Source: Denitrobacterium detoxificans (lineage in GTDB: Bacteria; Actinomycetota; Coriobacteriia; Coriobacteriales; Eggerthellaceae). Taken from it: a DNA stretch of 64,000 nt. Both the position numbers and the translations under genes were made by a program. Shown here piece after piece: positions 1-6,385 of this stretch. The notes beneath the pieces were generated by a model. It ran no database searches. It was not told where the DNA came from and saw only the letters and a list, made by a program, of their open reading frames with translations. The DNA lies in NCBI RefSeq assembly GCF_001643775.1, contig NZ_CP011402.1:408001-472000 (forward strand), in the 5' to 3' direction. Numbering within the stretch: position 1 is the first letter of the stretch; each line of letters opens with the position of its first letter.

Positions 1-23
1 CGCATGCCCCAGTGGGGCATGCG
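1..23. terminator. GC-rich perfect hairpin at window edge
   Basis: CGCATGCCCC and GGGGCATGCG form a perfect 10-bp stem with a 3-nt loop, followed by TGGCGTTTTGCC. It is probably the terminator of a gene that ends left of the window. The U-tract is short, so this is tentative. Confidence 0.45.
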
Positions 24-30
24 TGGCGTT

Positions 31-104
31 TTGCCCGACCGAGCCTGCGAGGGAGGGGTCGGCGTTCGCACAGCGAACGCAGGAATCCCTCCTCCTCCGC
101 CATG
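31..104. repeat. Nested GC-rich palindrome
   Basis: GCGTTCGC-ACA-GCGAACGC makes an inner hairpin (about 62-80). It is flanked by GAGGGAGG and CCCTCC, which can extend the stem. No coding signal is seen. Similar GC hairpins follow tRNA-Phe at 16.9 kb, next to the other copy of the 190-bp element. Confidence 0.4.
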
Positions 105-145
105 GTAAACACGCAGGTCCTATTTCTAAACGGGCGTCAGAACGA

Positions 146-356
146 AAACGAGCAAAATACGGGTCGTTTTTGCAAAAATGTCGTCGTTTACACGGTAATC
201 TTGGCGCTTTTGGCTCTCCAACGGAGCGAAAGGGGGCGTCCCGCCCTTTTGTATCGGTATTGTCCCTGGTCGCTATTTCCTATGCAGAATCTCGGAGAGC
301 TGCAAGCGTGTAAACGACGACATTTCTTACATTTTGCCGGCTGAATTTGCTCGTTT
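146..356 (+). repeat. 190-bp inverted-repeat element, copy A
   Basis: The core runs 152-341 (190 bp). The main arms are a perfect 19-bp inverted repeat, AAATGTCGTCGTTTACACG at 176-194 and its complement at 307-325, separated by 112 nt. A second, outer pair, AAACGAGCAAA at 146-156 and its complement at 346-356, is also perfect. A second element of the same 190-bp length lies at 17179-17368 in the opposite orientation. It shares the arm motif, the end motifs GCAAAAT and ATTTTGCCGGC, and a GGTCGCT...CTCGG block in the spacer. Short ORFs across it lack ribosome binding sites. It may be a structured RNA or a MITE-like element; function unknown. Confidence 0.75.
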
Positions 357-508
357 ACGAGGTGCGCGGCCGTTTGGGCGGAAAGGATTCGAACCGATGA
401 GGTGAACAGCGAACCCGGATACGCCCAAGCCGACCCCGAAGAGCCTACCAGCATGACGCCATGCGAATGGGAGGGTGGCGGAGGGGGATCGCTTCTATGC
501 TGGTGATT
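357..508. other. Intergenic stretch without recognised gene
   Basis: No ORF with a convincing ribosome binding site is visible. The - strand near 376-399 reads like a T-arm (GGTTCGAATCC then TTTCCGCC), but no cloverleaf could be built, so at most it is a decayed tRNA fragment. Confidence 0.4.
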
Positions 509-745
509 GTCGTCCTGCCGGGGATGCCCGCAAGGTCACTGTGAAAACACTAATAGGCGCTGTACCCGGGGTTGTCCGCGGAGAGCGGGAGGCGAAGCCT
601 CACGCAAATCCGCGGACAACCCCGGGCAGCGCAAAGTGAAAGCATGAACCAGCGAGCGCACGAGCGTAGGGCAAGGCCCGTGTGGGGCCTTGCCCTACGC
701 GAGCAGCGGAGCGGGTGACCTGAAGGGCATCCCCGGCAGGACGAC
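509..745. repeat. Three-stem nested palindrome (cloverleaf-like)
   Basis: An outer inverted repeat pairs 509-529 with 725-745 (21 bp perfect), continuing through AGGTCAC at 533-539 with GTGACCT at 715-721. Inside are two independent hairpins. One is CCCGGGGTTGTCCGCGGA at 565-582 with 609-626, extended by GCGCTG (557-562) and CAGCGC (627-632). The other is GCGTAGGGCAAGGCCC at 664-679 with 685-700 (16 bp perfect, 5-nt loop). Together they fold as a three-way junction. It lies just beyond the tRNA-Ser terminator. No coding potential is credited. No second copy was noticed in the window. Confidence 0.75.
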
Positions 746-756
746 GCGATCGGGAA

Positions 757-787
757 ATAAAAAAGCAGGCCCCTTTCGGAACCTGCT
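757..787 (-). terminator. Terminator of tRNA-Ser
   Basis: On the - strand, GCAGG...CCTGC forms a hairpin followed by TTTTTTA, starting a few bases past the tRNA-Ser CCA end. Confidence 0.8.
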
Positions 788-796
788 CGAATTTCA

Positions 797-888
797 TGGC
801 GGAGAGATGGGGATTCGAACCCCAGATACCCTTTTGGGGCATACACGATTTCCAATCGTGCTCCTTCGGCCAGCTCGGACATCTCTCC
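797..888 (-). tRNA. tRNA-Ser(GGA)
   Basis: The reverse strand gives a 92-nt class II tRNA. The acceptor stem GGAGAGA pairs with TCTCTCC, the anticodon loop ATTGGAAAT carries anticodon GGA, there is a long variable arm, and the T-arm is GGGGTTCGAATCCCC. The discriminator is G and CCA is encoded. It decodes UCC/UCU. It has its own promoter upstream and a terminator downstream, so it looks monocistronic. Confidence 0.95.
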
Positions 889-925
889 ATAAACCGAATG
901 GCTGCCTGTAAAGCAGCGAATACGA

Positions 926-955
926 AGTATACAGCATTCGATGGCCGTACGGCAA
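926..955 (-). promoter_or_regulatory. Promoter of tRNA-Ser
   Basis: On the - strand TTGCCG (950-955) and TATACT (926-931) are separated by 18 bp, placing the start some 30 bp before the tRNA. Confidence 0.6.
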
Positions 956-1064
956 ATGCGTTTTTCGTCTTCGCCGTTTATTCAAAACCCCACGTGTGAA
1001 ATGCCCTATACTACTAGCAGCATAGAACCCCGCACCGTGTCGGGAGCCCGAAAGGAGAGGCGTT

Positions 1065-1583
1065 ATGGCCGATAGAATCGTTGAAGATACGCTCGAGAGC
1101 ATTCCCGAAATCCCTGAGCGCTTGCAGGCCGTGCTCATCGCCTCGCTGAAGGAGGCACGCGAGCGTCTGGAAAAGGGCGAAAGCGTCGTTCCCTTCACCG
1201 CCCTTGCCGTGAAGGAGAACCTGTTCCTGGAATCGCATCCTGCCGACGATACGCAGCAGTGCTTCAACCTGGCTCGTCATACCGTGCAGAACGTGCGCGG
1301 CGCCGATGCCTATGCGCTCTGCTACGACGGCTACGTGGAAACCGACGACGGCACCAAGGATGCTCTCATTGCCGAGGGTGGCATGGCGGGCGAGCCCGAG
1401 GGCTATGCCATTGGGTATCTGTACGAAGAGGCCAAAGAAGAAGGCGCCTTCCCGAAGGTGACTTCCCAGCCTGTCTACATTGGCCCTGCTCCGAACTTCA
1501 TGATGCTCACGCCTGACGTGCCGGCGGAACCTGCCACGGAAGCCGAGGCGGCCGAGGCGGAGGCTACGGACGCTGCGGAATAG
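1065..1583 (+). CDS. Conserved hypothetical protein, acidic
   Basis: This 172-residue protein is soluble, with no signal peptide or membrane segment. An N-terminal helical part rich in Glu, Lys and Arg precedes a mixed region, and the tail (about residues 150-172) is a low-complexity Ala/Glu run. A strong ribosome binding site (AAAGGAGAGG) precedes ATG. It stands alone between tRNA-Ser and the rpsF operon and has its own terminator. I do not recognise the family, and no catalytic motif is evident. Codon use matches its neighbours, so it is probably a real lineage gene. Confidence 0.75.
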   Translation: MADRIVEDTLESIPEIPERLQAVLIASLKEARERLEKGESVVPFTALAVKENLFLESHPADDTQQCFNLARHTVQNVRGADAYALCYDGYVETDDGTKDALIAEGGMAGEPEGYAIGYLYEEAKEEGAFPKVTSQPVYIGPAPNFMMLTPDVPAEPATEAEAAEAEATDAAE

Positions 1584-1600
1584 CGCGTGAATCGCGTCAT

Positions 1601-1629
1601 GGCGGCTGGGGTGACCCAGCCGCCATTTT
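1601..1629 (+). terminator. Rho-independent terminator
   Basis: GGCGGCTGGG-GTGA-CCCAGCCGCC followed by ATTTTTA, just after the hypothetical gene at 1065-1583. Confidence 0.9.
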
Positions 1630-1743
1630 TATGCAAGCTTTTCGCGACTTTTTTAGTGTCGCGGTGTCACTGCGTTCGTTCATGCTGCAAGGCAACGTTC
1701 GGGTAACGCGCTGCAGGTTTTGTGAAAGGGCGCGTACGTGTGC

Positions 1744-1772
1744 TTGCGCGTGCAATATGCGTTTGTTAGTAT
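1744..1772 (+). promoter_or_regulatory. Promoter of the rpsF operon
   Basis: TTGCGC (1744-1749) and TAGTAT (1767-1772) have a 17-bp spacer. The implied start near 1780 leaves a leader of about 65 nt that holds the hairpin at 1788-1816. Confidence 0.5.
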
Positions 1773-1787
1773 GACAAAGCTATTCCT

Positions 1788-1816
1788 GCTTCGGGAAAGG
1801 AAAGAATGCCCGAAGC
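1788..1816 (+). promoter_or_regulatory. rpsF leader hairpin, possible S6:S18 autoregulatory site
   Basis: GCTTCGGG (1788-1795) pairs with CCCGAAGC (1809-1816), followed by CG. In many bacteria the S6:S18 complex binds an rpsF leader hairpin containing a conserved CCG to repress the operon. Both genes are in this operon. The match is by position and general shape only. Confidence 0.4.
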
Positions 1817-1843
1817 CGTAAGTCCACAGGAGGAGGTGAGCCG

Positions 1844-2137
1844 ATGAAGGCTTATGAATTGCTGTATTTCGTCGCTCCGTCGATCGACGAAGAATCCCGT
1901 ACCAACGTTTCCACGCGTATCGCGAACACCATCGCCGAGGGCAATGGCGTGATCGATGAGACCGAGGAGTGGGGTAAGCGCAAGCTTGCGTACGAAATCG
2001 ATGGTCTGACCGAGGGTGACTACACGCTCGTCAACTTCCATGCAGAACCCGAACACATTGCAGAGCTGAATCGCGTGCTGGGCATTACCGATGCCGTGAA
2101 GCGTTTCATGATCGTGTGCCGCGCTGACCGCGACTAA
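1844..2137 (+). CDS. rpsF: 30S ribosomal protein bS6
   Basis: At 97 residues this has the usual S6 size. It starts MKAYELLYFVAPSIDEE and keeps the family's WGKRKLAYEIDGLTEGDY segment in the middle. S6 binds the central domain of 16S rRNA together with S18. An AGGAGG site precedes ATG. It is the first gene of rpsF-ssb-rpsR-rplI, a classic ribosome/replication cluster that continues to dnaB. The upstream hairpin may mediate autoregulation by S6:S18. Confidence 0.97.
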   Translation: MKAYELLYFVAPSIDEESRTNVSTRIANTIAEGNGVIDETEEWGKRKLAYEIDGLTEGDYTLVNFHAEPEHIAELNRVLGITDAVKRFMIVCRADRD

Positions 2138-2188
2138 GCAAATTTGTTCGGAGAGGGCTTGCCCTCTAAGCAAGGATAGGAAGAGACT

Positions 2189-2644
2189 ATGAGCATCAAT
2201 CGAGTTGTTATCAGCGGCAATCTCACGCGCGACCCCGATCTTCGCCAGACCAGCAGTGGCATGGCGGTTCTGGGCTTCGGCGTGGCGGTAAACGATCGTC
2301 GCAAGAACCCGCAGACTGGCGAGTGGGAAGACTATCCCAACTTCGTCGATTGCACCATGTTCGGTTCGCGTGCCCAGAGCATTTCCGGTTTCCTGCACAA
2401 GGGAAACAAGGTTGCCATCGAAGGTAAGCTTCGCTGGAGCCAGTGGGAACGCGATGGACAGAAGCGCAGCAAACTCGAGGTCATTGTCGACGAAATCGAA
2501 TTCATGACCCCGCGTGGCGATAACGGCGGCTATAACAATGGCGGTTACAGCAACGGTGGCTACAGCCAGCCTGCTGCTGCACCTGCGCCTGCGCCCCAGC
2601 CAGCGGTGGATGCTTCGGTCTACGATGAAGACATCCCGTTCTAG
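2189..2644 (+). CDS. ssb: Single-stranded DNA-binding protein
   Basis: The 151-residue protein has the OB-fold SSB core (MSINRVVISGNLTRDPDLR, then FVDCTMFG and KVAIEGKLRW). A flexible linker with repeated NGGY units follows, then a Pro/Ala stretch. The acidic tip ends DEDIPF, the standard hook for partner proteins. It coats single-stranded DNA in replication and repair as a tetramer. It sits between rpsF and rpsR, its usual place, and has a RBS (AGGAAG) before ATG. Confidence 0.97.
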   Translation: MSINRVVISGNLTRDPDLRQTSSGMAVLGFGVAVNDRRKNPQTGEWEDYPNFVDCTMFGSRAQSISGFLHKGNKVAIEGKLRWSQWERDGQKRSKLEVIVDEIEFMTPRGDNGGYNNGGYSNGGYSQPAAAPAPAPQPAVDASVYDEDIPF

Positions 2645-2665
2645 GGATCACGAAAGAGGTATGTA

Positions 2666-2929
2666 ATGTCTGATTACGTGAAGCAGCCTCGTCGTAAGTA
2701 CTGCCAGTTCTGCAAGGAAAACACTGAGTACATCGACTACAAAGATACCCAGATGCTGCGTAAATATGTAACCGACCGCGGTAAAATCAAGCCTCGTCGC
2801 GTCACGGGTGCCTGCACCCAGCATCAGCGCGACATCGCGAACGCCGTGAAGCGCGCCCGCGAGATGGCTCTCATGCCGTACGCCGTGCCGTCCATCAGCG
2901 GCCGTGGCGATCGCCGCAATCGCGGTTAG
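2666..2929 (+). CDS. rpsR: 30S ribosomal protein bS18
   Basis: This 87-residue protein carries the S18 signature [20 protein letters not shown]. It keeps cysteines in CQFC and GACTQHQRD, so it resembles the zinc-binding (C+) form. It partners S6 on the 30S platform. It is the third gene of the operon, with short gaps on both sides and a RBS (AAAGAGG). Confidence 0.97.
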   Translation: MSDYVKQPRRKYCQFCKENTEYIDYKDTQMLRKYVTDRGKIKPRRVTGACTQHQRDIANAVKRAREMALMPYAVPSISGRGDRRNRG

Positions 2930-2944
2930 TTCGAAAGGATAGCC

Positions 2945-3487
2945 ATGAAAGTAATTTTGCTTCAAGAGCTGAAGGGGAGGGGAGTCGAAGGCGACGTCAT
3001 CGAAGTTGCCGACGGTTTCGCCAACAACTTCCTGCTCCCGCAGAAGGTGGCTGTCAAGGCCACGAAGGGTAACCTGAAGCAGCTGGAAATGCGCCGTCAC
3101 AACATCGCCAAGCGCGAAGAGACCCGCACGGCTACCGCCAACCAGCTGAAGGAAACCCTCGACGGCACCACCGTTCAGATCGACGCCCGCGTGGGCGAAG
3201 AGGGCCAGCTGTTCGGTTCCGTTACCGCTCAGATGATCGCCGACGCCGTGAAGGAACAGCTGGGCGTCGAGATCGACCGTCGTCTGATCGACCTGAAGGT
3301 TCAGATCAAGACGGCTGGCGAGCACGAGGCCACCGTTGCCCTGCATCGCGACATCAAGGCCACGATCAAGATGATCGTTGGCGACCCCGAGGCCATCGCT
3401 GCTGCCGCTGCCGCAGCTGGCATCATCGAGGAAGCTCCCGAGCAGGAAGCCGCTGAAGAGGAAGCTGCCGAAGAGGCCGCTGAATAG
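2945..3487 (+). CDS. rplI: 50S ribosomal protein bL9
   Basis: The N-terminal domain starts MKVILLQELKGRG and contains NNFLLPQ(K)VAVKAT, the L9 signature. A long connecting helix and the C-terminal rRNA-binding domain follow. At 180 residues it is longer than the usual 148 or so. The extra is an Ala/Glu-rich acidic tail from about residue 152. It binds 23S rRNA near the L1 stalk. It is the last gene before a terminator. Confidence 0.96.
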   Translation: MKVILLQELKGRGVEGDVIEVADGFANNFLLPQKVAVKATKGNLKQLEMRRHNIAKREETRTATANQLKETLDGTTVQIDARVGEEGQLFGSVTAQMIADAVKEQLGVEIDRRLIDLKVQIKTAGEHEATVALHRDIKATIKMIVGDPEAIAAAAAAAGIIEEAPEQEAAEEEAAEEAAE

Positions 3488-3532
3488 TTCAGTAAAAAAA
3501 TCTTTTCCACTGTCGCAGACGGTGGAAAATGT

Positions 3533-3574
3533 GGAAAACCCCCGAAGGCACAGGTTATGCCAAGGGGGTTTTCC
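3533..3574 (+). terminator. Terminator after rplI
   Basis: GGAAAACCCCC (3533-3543) pairs with GGGGGTTTTCC (3564-3574). The 20-nt loop can form a small GGCA/TGCC hairpin of its own. It separates the ribosomal operon from dnaB. Confidence 0.75.
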
Positions 3575-3703
3575 TTTGCCGTTGTGGAAAACCAAAGAAG
3601 CGAATTCGACCATAAAAACGCCACTTGAACAGCGGTTATATTGGGTTGGAATCTGGTGTACTATAACGGAATTGCACGAAGAAGAAGGAACTAGGGAGCA
3701 CGC

Positions 3704-5092
3704 ATGCCCGATTACAATGAACCGGCTCTTTCGAAGGGCGGATCGAAGGAAACCCCGCATAACATCGAAGCCGAGCAATCGGTTCTTGCTGCGTGCATGC
3801 TCAACCAGGAAGCCATCGACGAGGTGGCTTCGAAGCTCATTCCCGAAAATTTCTACCGTCCCGCGCATCAGATCATTTTCCGCAGCATGTGCGAACTGCA
3901 TGCGCGCAATCTGCCCATCGACCAGATTTCCCTTGCCGAGAATCTTCGCGCTTCGGGTCAGCTGGAAGCTGCTGGCGGAAAGTCGTACCTGGTCGATCTT
4001 GCCGACAACACCTTCGCGCTCACGAACTGGATCATGCACACCGACGTGGTGAAGCGCACCTCCATCTTGCGCGACCTCATTCGTGCGTCGGCTCAGATCA
4101 CGGCCATGGCCTACGACGCTCCCGACGATCTGAACGAGGTCGTCGAAGGCGCCGAGAAAACGCTGTTCAGCGTAACCGAGCAACGCGTGTCCTCCACGTT
4201 TTCGCCTATTACCACGCTGCTCACCGAAGCGTTCGATGACATTACGAAGCTGGCCGAGCAGAAGACGCATATGGCGGGCGTGCCCACGGGCTTTACCGAT
4301 GTCGACAACCTGTTCCATGGCTTCCGTGGCGGCGACTTGGTCATTCTTGCCGCACGTCCTGGCGTTGGCAAAACGTCGTTCGCGCTGAACCTTGCCACCA
4401 ATGCGGCGAAGGCGGGCTTTCCCACCACGTTCTTCTCGTTGGAAATGAGCGCGTCCCAGCTCGTTCAGCGTATCTTGTGCGCGGAAGCGCGCATCAGCTT
4501 GGAAAAGGTGCGTGGCGGCTTCCTGGGCGAATCCGATTGGCAGGCCCTGGCCGATGCCATTACCCGCCTTTCCAGCGTGGAACTCTACATCGACGATACG
4601 CCCTCGCTTTCCATTCTGGAAGCTCGCGCCAAGGCGCGCCGCGAGCTGCGCAATAAGGACAAGGGCCTCATCATCGTCGACTACCTGCAGCTCATGAACC
4701 CGCCTCAAGCCCGCAAAGACGGCAACCGCGCCGTCGAGGTTGGCGAAATCAGTCGAGGCCTGAAAGTTCTGGCCAAGGAAATGGACATGCCCGTTATTGC
4801 TCTGTCGCAGCTTTCTCGTGCCGTTGAGCAGCGTGGCAAGAATAAGCGCCCCATGCTTTCCGACCTTCGTGAATCGGGCTCCATCGAGCAGGACGCCGAC
4901 ATCGTTATGTTCATCGACCGAAGCATGGACGAGGTGGAGGCCGAATCCGATGAGCGTCCCGATCTGGGCACGGCAAACCTCATCGTGGCCAAGCACCGTA
5001 ACGGTTCCACGCGCGACATTACGCTTTCCTGGTCGGCCGAGAACACGGCATTTGGCAACTACATCGACGATAGCCGATTTGGGGGCATCTAA
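3704..5092 (+). CDS. dnaB: Replicative DNA helicase DnaB
   Basis: The 462-residue helicase has the N-terminal DnaB domain (PHNIEAEQSVLAACMLN near residue 18). The RecA-like motor carries Walker A ARPGVGKTS near 215-223, LIIVDYLQLM near 322 and SQLSRAVEQR, with DLRESGSIEQDADI after it. No intein is present, unlike many dnaB genes. It unwinds DNA at the replication fork as a hexamer. AGGGAG precedes ATG. A terminator separates it from rplI, so it probably has its own promoter in 3600-3700. Confidence 0.97.
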   Translation: MPDYNEPALSKGGSKETPHNIEAEQSVLAACMLNQEAIDEVASKLIPENFYRPAHQIIFRSMCELHARNLPIDQISLAENLRASGQLEAAGGKSYLVDLADNTFALTNWIMHTDVVKRTSILRDLIRASAQITAMAYDAPDDLNEVVEGAEKTLFSVTEQRVSSTFSPITTLLTEAFDDITKLAEQKTHMAGVPTGFTDVDNLFHGFRGGDLVILAARPGVGKTSFALNLATNAAKAGFPTTFFSLEMSASQLVQRILCAEARISLEKVRGGFLGESDWQALADAITRLSSVELYIDDTPSLSILEARAKARRELRNKDKGLIIVDYLQLMNPPQARKDGNRAVEVGEISRGLKVLAKEMDMPVIALSQLSRAVEQRGKNKRPMLSDLRESGSIEQDADIVMFIDRSMDEVEAESDERPDLGTANLIVAKHRNGSTRDITLSWSAENTAFGNYIDDSRFGGI

Positions 5093-5119
5093 ATGGGACC
5101 GGTGCGCTAAACTCTTACC

Positions 5120-6385
5120 ATGAGCAAGCGCATTACATGGATCCACACCGCCGACCTTCACCTGGGCGCGCCCTTCAGGGGGCTGCGTGCGCTTTCGCCC
5201 GCTTGGGCCGATCGCATGGTGGAGGCTATTCCCGAGGCGTTTGATCGTCTTATCGACCTGGCCATTCAGCGCGAAGTTGATTTCATGGCCATCGCGGGCG
5301 ACATTTTCGATGCCGCGCAGCCGTCATATCGCGACGTGCTGCACTTCGCCGACGGCATGAAGCGCCTCTCCGATGCCGGCATTCCCGTGTATTTCTGCAC
5401 GGGCAATCACGATCCGTATACCAGCTGGAAAAACTCCTACGTGCGCCTTCCCGAAAGCGTGCACATGTTTCCCGCATCGCAGCCAGGGTTCTTCTTGTAC
5501 GAGCGCGACGGCGAGCCCCTGTGCGTGCTGGGGGGTCGTGGGTACTACAATCAGACGGTTTCGGCCGAGGAGAACCTGGCTGCGGGCATTACGAAGGCTG
5601 CTGCCCAGGCGGCTCTAGGCGTGGAAGCCCCCTTCGGCGTGGGCGTGCTCCATACGGGCTTGCATCTAGACAACATCAAGGCGCCCACCGATCCGCGCGA
5701 GCTTCGCGCCGCAGGATTCGACTATTGGGCGCTGGGCCATATCCACCAACCGTACTTCGACACGCCAACCGATCCCCATCTGGTCTTTTCCGGATGCATT
5801 CAGGGTCGCGACATCAAGGAGACGGGGCCGCGCGGCTGCTATGTGGTCACGCTGGAAGAGGGTGCCCCGAACCAGGCGGAGTTTGTTCCCCTGGCCAGCG
5901 TGGTGTGGCAGAAGCTCACGGTGGACATTTCCGAATGCGCCACGCTCACCGATTGTCATGACGCCATCATGCGCGAGCTGTTTACGGCGAACGGCCACGC
6001 CCAGTGCGAGGAAATGGTCGAACGCGTAACGCTGGTGGGCAAGACGCCCCTGCATCACATCCTGCGCCAGCCTGGCGTGGTGGAAGACCTGCGCCAGCAG
6101 ATCAACGATGGGTACCCCGTCTTCTTCTGCGATGCCCTCATCGACCGTACGAGCCAGCCCATCGACCGTGCCGCCTTGGCGGCGGAGGGGCTGTTCCCCT
6201 CGGCGCTGCTCGCGCAGTCCGCTCGAATGGAGGATTCCGCGAACGACCAGGTTGATTACCTGCAGCGCGAATTCCTGGCGCATAGCCTGCAGCTCCCCTC
6301 GTCGTGCGTGCGGAATATTGACCGGCTCATACGCGAAGCCGAAGAGGAAGTGCTCGATTTGCTGGGAGGTCCCAACGATGACTAA
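5120..6385 (+). CDS. DNA repair exonuclease, SbcD/YhaO-type metallophosphoesterase
   Basis: The 421-residue protein begins with a Mre11-like phosphoesterase domain. Metal-ligand motifs are TADLHLG (10-16), AGDIFD (about 59), GNHD (about 95), HTGLH (about 176) and LGHIHQP (about 204). The C-terminal part is the capping/interaction region. Such proteins act as nuclease subunits on DNA ends with an ABC-type ATPase partner. The next gene overlaps it by 8 bp and encodes that partner. The ribosome binding site is weak. Closer to Bacillus YhaO than to E. coli SbcD by size and neighbour. Confidence 0.88.
   Translation: MSKRITWIHTADLHLGAPFRGLRALSPAWADRMVEAIPEAFDRLIDLAIQREVDFMAIAGDIFDAAQPSYRDVLHFADGMKRLSDAGIPVYFCTGNHDPYTSWKNSYVRLPESVHMFPASQPGFFLYERDGEPLCVLGGRGYYNQTVSAEENLAAGITKAAAQAALGVEAPFGVGVLHTGLHLDNIKAPTDPRELRAAGFDYWALGHIHQPYFDTPTDPHLVFSGCIQGRDIKETGPRGCYVVTLEEGAPNQAEFVPLASVVWQKLTVDISECATLTDCHDAIMRELFTANGHAQCEEMVERVTLVGKTPLHHILRQPGVVEDLRQQINDGYPVFFCDALIDRTSQPIDRAALAAEGLFPSALLAQSARMEDSANDQVDYLQREFLAHSLQLPSSCVRNIDRLIREAEEEVLDLLGGPNDD

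Noticed and set aside
12..344. Overlapping small ORFs at the window start
   Set aside because: No RBS, and they run through palindromes and the 190-bp element. Similar peptides in copy B arise from the repeat itself.
376..399. tRNA-like T-arm on the - strand
   Set aside because: Only the T-arm part resembles a tRNA; no acceptor, D-arm or anticodon arm could be built.
2648..5161. 837-aa open frame on the - strand
   Set aside because: It runs opposite rpsR, rplI and dnaB, which are certain genes. Long antisense frames are common in GC-rich genes with this codon bias. Its sequence has no recognisable domain.
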